Part shown: positions 52,906-61,673 of the stretch, piece after piece
Layout of the letters: each line of letters begins with the position of its first letter
How positions within the stretch are numbered: position 1 is the first letter of the stretch
NCBI GenBank assembly: GCA_023460975.1
Contig: JAEWOG010000023.1
Location: 5,038-69,037, forward strand
DNA from: Actinomycetes bacterium
GTDB lineage: Bacteria > Actinomycetota > Actinomycetes > Propionibacteriales > Nocardioidaceae
Reading direction: 5' to 3'
DNA length: 64,000 nt
The notes under the pieces: generated by a model
The model's input: only the letters and a program-made list of their open reading frames with translations
Told to the model about the DNA's origin: nothing
Database searches by the model: none
Position numbers and translations under genes: made by a program

Positions 52906-53769
52906 ATGAGCGAGTACGAGTCCGAGGACGCTGGCGCGCCGGCGGTGCCGGTGCAGCGGCCGCCTGACATCGCGCGTCTGGCGCAGGACCTGGTGGCCTC
53001 GGCCACCGATCACGGTGTCGCGTTGACCGGCGAGGGCGGGTTGTTGACGGCCTTGACCCAGCAGGTCCTGCAGTCAGCGCTCGAGGTCGAGGTGGCCCAC
53101 CACCTCGGCTACGACAAGCACGACCCCGCGGGGCGCGGTAGCGGCAACAGCCGCAACGGCACGACACCGAAGACGGTCTCGACCGAGATCGGCCGGGTCA
53201 CCGTAGACGTGCCGCGTGATCGGGTTGGGACGTTCGAGCCGCAGATCCTGCCCAAGCACAAGCGCCGGCTGTCGGGCTTCGACGAGGCGGTGATCTCGCT
53301 ATACGGCAAGGGCCTGACCACCGGCGCGATCGTTGAGCACCTCGAGGAGGTCTACGACACCACCATCTCCCGTGACCTGGTCTCTGCGGTCACGGAGAAG
53401 GTCACCAAGGACATGCGGGACTGGCAAGCCCGTCCGTTGGACGCGGTGTATCCCGTGATCATCGTGGGCGCGATCTACTTGAAGGTCCGCGAGGGAACGG
53501 TCGCGAACCGTCCGGTGTACGTGGTGATGGGCGTCAATCTCGACGGCTACCGCGATGTCCTGGGTCTGTGGCTGGGGCCCTCGGGTGGGGAGGGCGCGAA
53601 GCACTGGCTCAACGTCCTGACTGAGCTGAAGAACCGTGGCATCCTCGACGCATGCATCGTGTGCTGCGACGGGTTGAAGGGATTGCCCGAGGCGATCAAC
53701 ACGATCTGGCCCGAAGCGATCGTGCAGACCTGTGTGGTGCATCTGGTTCGCAACAGCCTGCGGCTGTCC
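52906..53769 (+). pseudogene. IS256-family transposase, truncated N-terminal part
   Basis: About 288 codons match IS256 (mutator) transposases from LTALTQQVLQSALEVEVAHHLGYDKHD through QTCVVHLVRNSLRLS, where the intact IS3 element begins; the remaining ~120 residues and the catalytic Glu are missing. The first catalytic Asp, normally in YPVI(F/I)VDAI, is Gly here (YPVIIVGAI), so the protein was dead even before truncation. The left terminus appears to lie near 52831 (TCTGTCAGGAACTTTGTGTA), after the CBS gene. Confidence 0.88.
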
Positions 53770-53827
53770 TGGGCCTTGACCCCAGATCCTGGACACGCTG
53801 AATCCAGCAGCACGCTGGGGAAGCGAG

Positions 53828-54172
53828 ATGATCCACCTCATGGCCAGGAAGAACTACTCCGACGAGTTCCGTCGGCAGGCCGTTGATCTGTACGAGTCGT
53901 CACCGGGCGCCACGTTGAGGGGCATTGCCGAGGACCTCGGGGTGGCCCGAGGGGCCTTGGCGCAGTGGGTTCGGACGTTCGGTACGGGCTCGACGACGGC
54001 ACCGCTCGCCACTCCAACATTCCCGGTCGGGCGGGCCGAGACGGCTACGGAGAAGGTCGCCCGGCTCGAGGCCGAGAACGCCCAACTACGGGCGGGCTTG
54101 GCCAAGGTCGAGGCCGAGAAGTCGATCCTGCGTCAGGCAGCGAAGTATTTCGCTGGGGAGACGAACTGGTGA
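53828..54172 (+). CDS. IS3-family transposase OrfA
   Basis: 114 residues; a start four codons later (MARKNYSDEFRRQAVDLY) is possible. It has an N-terminal helix-turn-helix (DEFRRQAVDLYESSPGATLRGIAEDLGVARGALAQWVRTFG) and a C-terminal leucine-zipper-like coil (TEKVARLEAENAQLRAGLAKVEAEKSILRQAAKYF). OrfA binds the IS ends. Its stop overlaps the GTG of orfB (GTGA) in the -1 frame, so OrfB could be made by coupling or as an OrfAB fusion by frameshifting. Confidence 0.92.
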   Translation: MIHLMARKNYSDEFRRQAVDLYESSPGATLRGIAEDLGVARGALAQWVRTFGTGSTTAPLATPTFPVGRAETATEKVARLEAENAQLRAGLAKVEAEKSILRQAAKYFAGETNW

Positions 54173-55077
54173 GCCGCTTCCAGTTCGTCGCCGACCACCG
54201 AGACACCTTCGAGGTGAAGCGGCTGTGTGAGGCTGTTGAGGTCACCCGGTCCTCGTTCTATGCCTGGGCCGACGCCGCCCCGTTACGGGCCGAGCGAGCC
54301 GCCGCGGACGAGCAGCTCGCCAGCAGGATCCGGGTCGCCCAAGACCCCGCGCAGGGCGGCGACAGGGCCTACGGGGCGCCGCGGGTCACCGCTGAGCTCA
54401 ACGACGGAGTCGCCGACTCTGAGCGGGTCAACCACAAGCGTGTCGCGCGGGTGATGGCCGAACGTGGCCTGGCCGGGATCCGGCTGCGGCGAAGGGTCCG
54501 AACCACGGTTCCCAAACCCTCAGACCAGAAGGTGCCGGACCTGGTGAAGCGGGACTTCACCGCCGGGCAGGTCAACACCAAGTACGTCGGCGACATCACG
54601 TACCTGCCGTTGGCCGACGGGTCGAACCTCTACTTGGCGACCGTGATCGACTGCTGCTCACGCAAGCTCGCGGGCTGGGCGGTCGCTGACCACATGCGCA
54701 CCAGCCTCGTCGAGGACGCGCTCAAGGCCGCACTCGTCGAGCGTGGCTCGCTGCGCGGAGCGGTCTTCCACGCCGACCACGGAAGCGTCTACACCTCCAA
54801 GGACTACGCCAAGCTCTGCGGCCAGCTCGGCGTCATCCGCTCGCACGGCGCCGTCGGATCGAGCGCTGACAATGCCCTCGCGGAGTCGTTCAACGCAGCC
54901 CTCAAACGAGAGACCTTCGCCGGCGCTGCTACCTACGCCGACGAGGCCTCTTGCCGCCGCGAGGTGTTCCGCTGGGCCGCGCGCTACAACACCCGACGGC
55001 GCCACTCCTACCTCGGACAAGTGTCCCCGAACACCTACGAGACCAACCTCGTGGCTACCATCCCGGAAGCCGCGTAA
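54169..55077 (+). CDS. IS3-family transposase OrfB (DDE integrase domain)
   Basis: 302 residues from the GTG at 54169. An HTH_21-like region (VKRLCEAVEVTRSSFYAW, GAPRVTAELNDG, RVARVMAERGLAGIRLRRR) is followed by the catalytic core with Asp in TKYVGDITYLPL, Asp in FHADHGSVYTS and Glu in NALAESFNAALKRE, ending RYNTRRRHSYLGQVSPNTYE. All three DDE residues are in place, so the element may be active. Confidence 0.93.
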   Translation: MSRFQFVADHRDTFEVKRLCEAVEVTRSSFYAWADAAPLRAERAAADEQLASRIRVAQDPAQGGDRAYGAPRVTAELNDGVADSERVNHKRVARVMAERGLAGIRLRRRVRTTVPKPSDQKVPDLVKRDFTAGQVNTKYVGDITYLPLADGSNLYLATVIDCCSRKLAGWAVADHMRTSLVEDALKAALVERGSLRGAVFHADHGSVYTSKDYAKLCGQLGVIRSHGAVGSSADNALAESFNAALKRETFAGAATYADEASCRREVFRWAARYNTRRRHSYLGQVSPNTYETNLVATIPEAA

Positions 55078-55117
55078 TCCATCACCCCGCGTGTCCAGAG
55101 ATCGGGGTCAAGGCCCA

Positions 55118-55290
55118 ACCTCTTGGCCCTCATGCTCACGCCGACGTGCCCGCGCCACCAGGATGGCCAGCTCGGCCTCGGTCCTGGCCGTCCCGACGTG
55201 TTCAACCACGACATCACGGCCATCGCGGCGCTCAGCGAGCTGGACCTTGATGCTCCCCGAGCGGCCCGGCACCCTCCGCACGAACACCAC
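55118..55290 (-). pseudogene. IS1634-like transposase, N-terminal remnant
   Basis: About 57 minus-strand codons read MVFVRRVPGRSGSIKVQLAERR, VEHVGTARTEAELAILVARARRREHEGQEV, typical of the start of IS1634-family transposases. The frame is cut at the right end of the IS3 element, so only the N-terminus remains. The presumed IS end lies near 55320 where TGTCAATCAGGGAACCC follows. Confidence 0.65.
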
Positions 55291-55533
55291 CAGCCGACCC
55301 TACCGAAGAGCGGGGTGTGTCAATCAGGGAACCCACAAGGCTCTCACCTGCACGAACACCGGCGATGTCACCTGATCTCGATCAAGTGGCTCGACTCAGG
55401 TTGGACACGATGGGTCTCCACACGGGCCGATGAGCTGATCGGCGAGAGCGTGTACGTCCTCGGTCATGCAGTCCAGCCTCGCTCGCCCTGGTGGCCCGGT
55501 GATGGCGGCTTCCTGACAATGTGTCCCCGAACG
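55291..55533. other. Non-coding gap inside the IS mosaic
   Basis: No convincing gene was found. Short open frames on both strands have no family features. The sequence is probably a remnant of former mobile elements. Confidence 0.5.
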
Positions 55534-55995
55534 TCAACGCGTGGGGGCTGTCAACACGTACGAGTCCTTCCCCGCAGCTTTCATGCACCGACGCAACTCC
55601 GTCTTTCCGGACTCCCCGAGGGATACCTGCTCCGCAACGCCCGATTCGGGGATTACGCCGCCTCCGAGACTGACCTCATCCCCAAGCCGTCCCGTCCACC
55701 CCAGTCCGGAAACTTGCTCAGCATCTGCGTCCCAATTCATGTCGGCCGGCCACACTGCGGGCAGCCCTCCAACGTAAAGGCATCCGTCACTGGTGGTCAG
55801 CTTTCCCACGATCTCAGCGGCGAGCCAGAACCCGCCCTGATAATCGGCGAGAGTTTCGTCGAGAGTGATGATCCCCCGAGTCGAGGCTGCGTTTGACGAA
55901 GAAGGTTCTATCGCATCCCGATCAGCTTCCTGGCAGCCAGCCAGCAGTAGGAGGAGAATCGCACCGATGGCGGAACGGGCGAACCCGGTGCTCAT
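55534..55995 (-). CDS. Predicted lipoprotein paired with the S1 protease
   Basis: 153 residues from the ATG at 55995, overlapping the protease stop by ATGA. The signal and lipobox are MSTGFARSAIGAILLLLLAGCQE, with the lipidated Cys at residue 21. The mature part is acidic, with two cysteines (SDGCLYVGG and LRRCMKAAG) and no recognised domain. Co-translation with a secreted protease suggests an anchored inhibitor, chaperone or partner, but that is inference. Base composition is less GC-rich than the surrounding housekeeping genes. Confidence 0.75.
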   Translation of the reverse strand: MSTGFARSAIGAILLLLLAGCQEADRDAIEPSSSNAASTRGIITLDETLADYQGGFWLAAEIVGKLTTSDGCLYVGGLPAVWPADMNWDADAEQVSGLGWTGRLGDEVSLGGGVIPESGVAEQVSLGESGKTELRRCMKAAGKDSYVLTAPTR

Positions 55996-57167
55996 GAGGC
56001 TGCCACCGTGAATCCCAAGTCTCTAGAGTACTGCTGTGGCATGAACAAGCCCTCTCCGGAGGGATTGGCCGCCGTGATCCAGCCTAGGGCTTGGTTGCCT
56101 GTGAAGACGGGACCACCGCTGTCGCCTTGTGCGGCAATCGGGTACACCGACCCATATCGCACGAACGTGCTCGACCCGTCATAGTGGTAGCCCACTTCGC
56201 GTATGAAGCCGCACTGGTAGCCGCTAGTTCTTCCCATGATGCACAGGGACTGTCCAACCATCATCTCGCCCACAGTTCGGCGCCCAGTGATGGGAATGGC
56301 CCCGGTGCCACAACAGGCCACGGCGTTGTTGAGCGTGACGCTGGTGTTCGGAGAGTAAAAGCGCACGTCGTAAGCACCAGAGTTAAGACCTGCGCCGCCC
56401 GTGTACGTGCCACCCCCGCCATAGAGAATCCCCTGCACTGCGCAATGGGCCGCAGTTGACATTCCGCGTGCTCCCGACGAAATCATCTTCACGATGAACC
56501 CGCCCGTGCATGTGCCCCAGGGCTTTCCGCCTGCGACCGCGTCCTCGAAGACCTCCCCTTGGGTCCAGTTGATCTGTACCGCCCCCATGTTCTCGGGAAG
56601 GCCCTCTGGCCGCATTGGCTCTGCTTGCGTCACTGTGACGGTCCCAGACTTGAGGTCCGCGGAAACGTCTGCATTTGGGCCAGCGAGCTCAGAAGCCTTC
56701 AGCTTGGCTTGCTCGATTTGCTCCTTGTCTGCGTGAACCGTCTGGACCCTGATCTGGTCGTGACTTACGCCAGTGCCCAGAAGGGTCGTGACGGCGGATT
56801 CAGGGATTGACTCCGCAGTTGTCAAGTAGTCGACGACGAGTTCCTTGCCGGGGGGTGCTTCGAGTGCGACGAAGTTCGGGTCTGTGGACGCGAGCGAAGC
56901 TTGCGATTCCCCTAGTTTGACCAGGGTCTGCACCCACTGCTCTGCCACGCTTGGCGGAATCCCGAAAGAGTCGCGCAGCAATTCAGCCTCAGCGCTGACG
57001 CCACGGGACTCCTCGGTTTGGTCTGAGGTGAATGCTGCGGAGTGAGTGAGGGTGGCCTCATTCTGGGCTTGAGCCATTGGAATCGTTCCGGCGCCGACTG
57101 ACATGGCCAATAGGCCGATGGTCCCTACCGTGATGAAGATTCTGGTGCGACGAAGTCTACGGATCAT
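55992..57167 (-). CDS. Secreted S1-family serine protease (alpha-lytic/streptogrisin-like)
   Basis: 391 residues from the ATG at 57167 with GGGGGAGAA 5 nt upstream. A signal peptide (FITVGTIGLLAMSVGAGTIPMAQA) and a ~165-residue propeptide region precede the protease domain. The triad is His241 (MSTAAHCAVQG), Asp267 (GAYDVRFYS) and Ser350 (AAQGDSGGPVF). Cysteine pairs at TCTGG/AAHC and SLCIMGRTSGYQCG fit the alpha-lytic fold. It lies between an IS1634 remnant and a complete ISL3 element and is probably acquired cargo. It forms a two-gene unit with the lipoprotein. Confidence 0.88.
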   Translation of the reverse strand: MIRRLRRTRIFITVGTIGLLAMSVGAGTIPMAQAQNEATLTHSAAFTSDQTEESRGVSAEAELLRDSFGIPPSVAEQWVQTLVKLGESQASLASTDPNFVALEAPPGKELVVDYLTTAESIPESAVTTLLGTGVSHDQIRVQTVHADKEQIEQAKLKASELAGPNADVSADLKSGTVTVTQAEPMRPEGLPENMGAVQINWTQGEVFEDAVAGGKPWGTCTGGFIVKMISSGARGMSTAAHCAVQGILYGGGGTYTGGAGLNSGAYDVRFYSPNTSVTLNNAVACCGTGAIPITGRRTVGEMMVGQSLCIMGRTSGYQCGFIREVGYHYDGSSTFVRYGSVYPIAAQGDSGGPVFTGNQALGWITAANPSGEGLFMPQQYSRDLGFTVAAS

Positions 57168-57389
57168 CGATTCTCCCCCGAGAGAGTTGATGAGATCGTG
57201 TCTCCAAGGCACAGCGCGTGTCAAGAGCTGTCATCTTGCTGTCTACTTCGCTTCCACGGGCGCGATCATCCCGCCGTAAGAGTCCCTGGGAGTGGTGGGG
57301 TTTGAGGGACCAGCGGCGGGGCGTCAGCACGTAGGCGGCCATCGGCGGGATCTTCGGTGTGAACGGCGAAATCCACGCACTGAAAGAGG

Positions 57390-58866
57390 CTCTTCGTACC
57401 TGCGGTGGGGCTGTGAGGGACACCGCGTGAGTGCCTGACCCCGGAACGGGGTCGAGACCTTCCAAGATCGGGAGCGACAAGCTACCCAGCCGGAAGGCCC
57501 CGACGATGTCCGAGCCTACGGCGTGCGACCGCGCACGCTCATGTCCAGACCCGATGTACTGCGAACGGTGCGACGTCCTCGTCGGGCTCGAGGGGTTCCA
57601 CGTCCTCGAGGTCGACCGGCAGCCGCGTCACCTCCAGGTCGTCATCGAGTCCGAACCGCCGACGGCGGGATGCCGGTCCTGCGGGGTGATCGCGCACAGC
57701 CGCGGCCGTCGCGACGTGACTCTGATCGACGTGCCCTGCTTCGGGCGCTCGGTCCGGTTGGTGTGGCGCAAGCGGACCTGGCGCTGCGGGGAGCCCAGAT
57801 GCACGACCGGGTCGTGGACCGAACAACACGAGGACCTCGCCCGCCCACGGGCCCTGCTCACCACCCGTGCGTGCTGGTGGGCGATCAGCCAGATCCGCCG
57901 CGAACACGCATCTGTGGCCGGCGTCGCCCGTCAACTCGGCACGACCTGGAAGACGGTGTGGACCTCGATCCAGCCGCTGCTGAAGGCGATGGCCGACGAC
58001 GAGACCCGGTTCGCTGGCGTCACCAGTTTGGGGGTCGACGAGCACATCTGGCACCACGTCTCGACCAAGCCCATCGAGGCCGGCGGGCGTGGGCCCAAGG
58101 AACTGACCGGGATGGTCGATCTGACCCGTGACCAGCAAGGACGCGTCCGAGCACGCCTGCTCGACCTCGTCCCGGGACGTTCGGGGAAGGTGTACGCCGA
58201 CTGGCTCACCGCCCGGGGCACGCGGTTCCGTGGCGGTGTTCAAATCGCCGCACTGGACCCGTTCCAGGGCTACAAGTCCGCGATCGATGACCACCTCGAA
58301 GACGCCGTCGCAGTGCTTGATGCGTTCCACGTCGTGAAGCTCGGCACCGCCGCGGTCGATGAGTGCCGCCGCCGGGTCCAGCAAGAGACCGTGGGGCGCC
58401 GTGGCCGAAAGGGCGACCCGCTCTACGGCATCCAGAACATCCTCCGCGCCGGGCAGGAGAAACTCAGCGACAGGCAACGAGCCAGGATCGCCACCGCGAT
58501 CGCCGCCAATGAGGCCCACCTGCAGGCCTGGCTCGCCTGGTCGTGCGCCCAGCAGCTCCGGTCGGCCTACCGCCACCCCAATCCCGTCGAGGGACGCAAG
58601 ATCGCCGTCAAGGTCGTCGACACGTTCGTGACCTGCCCGGTCCCCGAAGTCGCGCGGCTGGGAAGGACTCTCAAGAAGTGGCGCACCGCGTTCCTGGCCT
58701 ACTTCGACACCAGCCGATCCAGCAACGGCGGCACCGAAGCCGTGAACGGGCTGATCGAGCTCCACCGCCGCGTCGCCCGCGGCTTCCGCAACTACGACAA
58801 CTACCGCCTACGCATGCTCCTCATCGCACGCGGACTCACCCACCCCCACCTCAAGTAAGAAGAGCC
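57390..58866. mobile_element. Complete ISL3-family insertion sequence
   Basis: The terminal inverted repeats begin GGCTCTTC at 57390 and, on the other strand, at 58866. The ~24-bp ends (GGCTCTTCgTACcTGcGGTGGGG and GGCTCTTCtTACtTGaGGTGGGG) differ at only a few positions. Length is 1477 bp. The expected 8-bp target duplication is not seen (CTGAAAGA on the left, CCTTCATC on the right). The right side cuts directly into another ISL3-type transposase fragment. Confidence 0.87.
57506..58858 (+). CDS. ISL3-family transposase
   Basis: 450 residues from the ATG at 57506 (MSEPTACDRARSCPDPMYCERC). The N-terminal zinc-binding region has CxxC pairs (CRSCGVIAHSRGRRDVTLIDVP, CGEPRC) and an HTH (ASVAGVARQLGTTWKTVWTSI). 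The catalytic core has SLGVDEHIWHHVS, GVQIAALDPFQGYKSAIDDHLEDAVAVLDAFHVVKLG and C-terminal SNGGTEAVNGLIELHRRVARGFRNYDNYRLRMLL with the conserved Glu. It appears intact. Confidence 0.93.
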   Translation: MSEPTACDRARSCPDPMYCERCDVLVGLEGFHVLEVDRQPRHLQVVIESEPPTAGCRSCGVIAHSRGRRDVTLIDVPCFGRSVRLVWRKRTWRCGEPRCTTGSWTEQHEDLARPRALLTTRACWWAISQIRREHASVAGVARQLGTTWKTVWTSIQPLLKAMADDETRFAGVTSLGVDEHIWHHVSTKPIEAGGRGPKELTGMVDLTRDQQGRVRARLLDLVPGRSGKVYADWLTARGTRFRGGVQIAALDPFQGYKSAIDDHLEDAVAVLDAFHVVKLGTAAVDECRRRVQQETVGRRGRKGDPLYGIQNILRAGQEKLSDRQRARIATAIAANEAHLQAWLAWSCAQQLRSAYRHPNPVEGRKIAVKVVDTFVTCPVPEVARLGRTLKKWRTAFLAYFDTSRSSNGGTEAVNGLIELHRRVARGFRNYDNYRLRMLLIARGLTHPHLK

Positions 58867-59425
58867 CCTTCATCAACTGGCGTGCCTTGGCGCGGTCGGG
58901 TTCGCGGTAGGCGCCGATCATCCGTTGGTAGATCCCCCAGGTCGCCTCGACCTCAACGTGGGCATCGGTCGCGAACAGCGCGGTGAGCCTGGTCCTCTGC
59001 TTGTCGGTGAGCAGGTCCGAAGCGGTGTGCAGGGTCCGCCGGGCGCGGTACGGCGGGTCGCCCCTACGGCCACGATGACCGTGCAGATCCTGTTGGACAC
59101 GGCGTCGGCAGCGGTCCAGGGCGTCACCGGCCAACCGGACCACGTGGAAGGGATCCATCACGGCCACAGCGTCGGGCAGTTCCTCGGTGGTGGCGGTCTT
59201 GAAGCCGGTGAACCCGTCCATCGCGAGCACCTCCACGCCGTCACGCCACTCTGGGGGACGGTTCGCGAGCCAGGTCTTGAACGCTTGCTTCGAGCGGCCC
59301 TCGACCATGTCCAACAGACGTGCCGGCCCGGTGCCGTCGCGGATCGGGGTCAGGTCGATGATCACCGTGACGTACTTGTCGCCGCGCCTGGTGTGGCGCC
59401 ACACGTGCTCGTCGACGCCGAGGAC
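58867..59425 (-). pseudogene. Second ISL3-type transposase, internal fragment
   Basis: Minus-strand codons read LGVDEHVWRHTRRGDKYVTVIIDLTPIRDGTGPARLLDM, VEVLAMDGFTGFKTATTEELPDAVAVMDPFHVVRLAGDALDRCRRRVQQDLHGHRGRRGDPPY, ending YREPDRAKARQLMKG at the terminus of the intact ISL3 copy. Both N-terminal zinc region and C-terminal catalytic Glu are lost. It differs in sequence from the intact neighbour, so it comes from a different ISL3 member. Confidence 0.87.
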
Positions 59426-59720
59426 CACCTCCCACTCCAGACTGCTGAAGAACGCCTCTGCTGCGGCGTTGTCGAAGCACGACCCGACCCGACCCATGGA
59501 CTGACGGATCCCGAGCTGGCGACACAGTTGGTGTGGGCATTCGCGGTGTAGGTCGAGCCGCGGTCGGTGTGAAAGATGACCCGCTGGGACTCGTCCTCCC
59601 GCCAGCCGGGGCCGTTGACCGCGTCGACGCCACCGCGTGCCGCGACGGCCATCTTGATCGCCGCGCACGGCAGGTCGGCGTCGGGGTGCAGGCCGGTCGC
59701 GGCTCTCGTATCGGCCGTGA
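59426..59720 (-). pseudogene. IS3-family OrfB, frameshifted C-terminal fragment
   Basis: Minus-strand sequence reads CAAIKMAVAARGGVDAVNGPGWREDESQRVIFHTDRGSTYTANAH in one frame and then CRQLGIRQSMGRVGSCFDNAAAEAFFSSLEWEVV in another, so there is a frameshift near 59530. The FHTDRGS and DNAAAEAFFSSLEWE motifs are those of an IS3-group integrase, different from the intact IS3 at 53.8 kb. It is fused directly to the ISL3 fragment and begins 11 bp after the hisN stop. Confidence 0.82.
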
Positions 59721-59730
59721 AGGAGGGAAG

Positions 59731-60627
59731 TCAGTCCAGCGCCGTGGGCGGCACCGGCCGAGGCCGAAGGGTGCTGACCGAGCCGAGGCCGCGGCGCGGG
59801 GCGTCCGGATCGAGGTCGTCGTCCACCCCGCCCAGGAAGGACAGCGCCGCCTCGTGGAGGTGGGAGTTGGTGGCGACCGCGTTGCCGCCCCACGGGCCGT
59901 CTTCGCCTGCCAGCGAGGTGAACCGACCTCCCGCCTCCCGCACGATGATGTCGAGGGCGGCCATGTCGTACAGCTCGAGCTCCGGTTCCGCGGCGATGTC
60001 GACCGCGCCCTCGGCGAGCAGCATGTAGGACCAGAAGTCCCCGTACGCCCGCGTGCGCCACACGCGCCGCGACAGCGCGAGGAAGTCGTCGAGCCGGTCG
60101 CGTTCCTCCCAGCCCGACAGCGAGGAGTACGAGAACGACGCGTCCTCGAGGCGGCGTACGTCGGAGACCTCACACCGCGTGGCCTTGAGCAGTGACTTGC
60201 CAGTCCACGCGCCGCCGCCCTTGACCGCCCACCAGCGCCGCTGCAACTGGGGCGCGGAGACGACGCCGAGGACGACCTCGCCGTCCACAGCCAACGCGAT
60301 GAGGGTGGCCCACACGGGGACGCCGCGGACGAAATTCTTGGTGCCGTCGATCGGGTCGACGATCCATTGGCGCTGACCGTGCCCGATCAGCCCCTCCTCC
60401 TCGCCCAGCACAGCGTCGCGCGAACGGGTGCGCGACAGGGTGCGCCGGATGCCCTCCTCGACGGCCTTGTCGGCGTCGGTGACGGGCGTGAGGTCCGGCT
60501 TGGCCATCACGTGCAGGTCGAGAGCCTTGAAGCGGGCCTGGCTGAGCGAGTCCGCGTCGTCGGCCAGCAGGTGCGCCAGGCGCAGGTCGTCGGTGTGGTC
60601 GACGGAGTCGGGACCGGTGATGGGCAT
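59731..60627 (-). CDS. hisN: Histidinol-phosphatase, inositol monophosphatase family (HisN)
   Basis: 298 residues from the ATG at 60627. The metal-binding motifs of the family are PDLTPVTDADKAVEEGIR, LGEEEGLIGHG, WIVDPIDGTKNFVRGVPVWATLIAL and LYDMAALDIIVREAGGRFTSLAG. It hydrolyses histidinol phosphate in histidine synthesis; related members act on inositol phosphate. A TAGCCT box ends 6 nt before the ATG, which supports the start. The gene is intact although an IS fragment begins 11 bp after its stop. It lies 26 bp downstream of rsgA but has its own promoter. Confidence 0.88.
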   Translation of the reverse strand: MPITGPDSVDHTDDLRLAHLLADDADSLSQARFKALDLHVMAKPDLTPVTDADKAVEEGIRRTLSRTRSRDAVLGEEEGLIGHGQRQWIVDPIDGTKNFVRGVPVWATLIALAVDGEVVLGVVSAPQLQRRWWAVKGGGAWTGKSLLKATRCEVSDVRRLEDASFSYSSLSGWEERDRLDDFLALSRRVWRTRAYGDFWSYMLLAEGAVDIAAEPELELYDMAALDIIVREAGGRFTSLAGEDGPWGGNAVATNSHLHEAALSFLGGVDDDLDPDAPRRGLGSVSTLRPRPVPPTALD

Positions 60628-60633
60628 GGCCCA

Positions 60634-60639
60634 AGGCTA
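60634..60639 (-). promoter_or_regulatory. -10 box TAGCCT of a leaderless transcript
   Basis: On the minus strand TAGCCT is followed by 6 nt and the hisN ATG at 60627. Confidence 0.5.
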
Positions 60640-60653
60640 GTGGGCGCGCACGC

Positions 60654-61673
60654 TCACCAGTCGCTGGCGCCCTCGCGCGCCGCGAGCACGCGTCGGAACG
60701 ACTCCACGCGCGCAGGGTCCACCTCGCCGGCGGCGACTGCCGGGTCGAGGCCGCACTCGGGCTCGCCCTCGCCGTGCGTGCAGCCGCGCGGACAGTCCTC
60801 CGTCATCTCGTCGAGGTCGGGGAACGCCTCGATGAGCCGCTCGGGCTGCACGTGCGCCAGCCCGAACGAACGGATGCCCGGAGTGTCCACGATCCAGCCG
60901 CCGGAGCCCGAGTGGTGATCGTCCGGCAACGCCAGCATGTACGCCGACGTGGACGTGTGCCGGCCGCGCCCCGTCACCGCGTTGACGTGCCCGACCTCGC
61001 GGTGGGCGTCGGGGACGAGCGCGTTGACCAGCGTGGACTTGCCGACACCGCTGTGGCCGACCAGCACGCTTGTACGACCCGCCAACGCTGCCCGCAGCTC
61101 GGTCAGGTCGCCCGCGCCCGGCCCCTTGAGGTGCGTGACGACCCACGGCACACCCAGTGAGCGGTACGTGGACAGCAGCGTCTCCGGGTCCGCCAGATCG
61201 GCCTTGGTGAGGCACAGCAGCGGACTCATGCCCGCGTCGTACGCCGCCACCAGGGCCCGGTCGATCAGACGGGGGCGCGGCTCTGGGTCGGCGAGCGCGG
61301 TGACGACGACGAGTTGATCCGCGTTGGCCACGATGACGCGCTCGATGGGGTCGTCGTCGTCGGCCGTACGTCGCAGGACCGTGGTGCGCGGCACCACCAC
61401 GACGATGCGCGCGAGTGAGCCGTCGCGGCCAGAAGTGTCCCCGACGACCCGCACCCGGTCACCCACCACGACACCCTTGCGACCCAACGGCCGCGACTTC
61501 ATCGCCATCACCTGACGACCGTCGACCAGCAGCGTGAACCGGCCCCGGTCGACCGTCACGACGCGGCCGTCCTCGGCGTCGTCGTACGTCGGGCGGTCCT
61601 TGGTCCGTGGGCGGGTGCGACGGCGCGGGCGCTCGTAGTGCTCCGCGTCGTGCTCGGTGTACCGCCCGCTCAC
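60654..61673 (-). CDS. rsgA: Ribosome small-subunit-dependent GTPase A
   Basis: 339 residues from the GTG at 61673 in a GTGA overlap with aroA. An OB-fold (RVVTVDRGRFTLLVDGRQVMAMKSRPLGRKGVVVGDRVRV) is followed by a circularly permuted GTPase: G4 CLTKADL, G1 VLVGHSGVGKSTLVNAL, G3 WIVDTPGIRSFGL. A zinc motif C-x4-C-x-H-x6-C lies in DCPRGCTHGEGEPECGL. RsgA helps mature the 30S subunit. The aroA-rsgA pairing is common in actinobacteria. Confidence 0.95.
   Translation of the reverse strand: MSGRYTEHDAEHYERPRRRTRPRTKDRPTYDDAEDGRVVTVDRGRFTLLVDGRQVMAMKSRPLGRKGVVVGDRVRVVGDTSGRDGSLARIVVVVPRTTVLRRTADDDDPIERVIVANADQLVVVTALADPEPRPRLIDRALVAAYDAGMSPLLCLTKADLADPETLLSTYRSLGVPWVVTHLKGPGAGDLTELRAALAGRTSVLVGHSGVGKSTLVNALVPDAHREVGHVNAVTGRGRHTSTSAYMLALPDDHHSGSGGWIVDTPGIRSFGLAHVQPERLIEAFPDLDEMTEDCPRGCTHGEGEPECGLDPAVAAGEVDPARVESFRRVLAAREGASDW

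Larger units (their letters stand above)
53777..55110. mobile_element. Complete IS3-family insertion sequence
   Basis: The termini are TGACCCCAGATCCTGGACACGC-like on the left (53777) and its near-complement ending GGGGTCA on the right (55110), about 22 bp each with a few mismatches. Symmetry continues outward for about 6-7 bp (GGGCCT and AGGCCC). It carries orfA and orfB. The left flank is an IS256 fragment and the right flank an IS1634 fragment, and no direct target duplication is visible, which suggests recombination between IS copies. Confidence 0.87.

Noticed and set aside
55382..55588. A 68-codon minus-strand frame in the IS mosaic
   Set aside because: No motif or ribosome site is evident, and it overlaps the lipoprotein gene end.
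57157..57480. A 107-codon minus-strand frame upstream of the ISL3 element
   Set aside because: It spans the protease promoter region and the left IS end, so it crosses a recent insertion boundary and has no recognisable domain.
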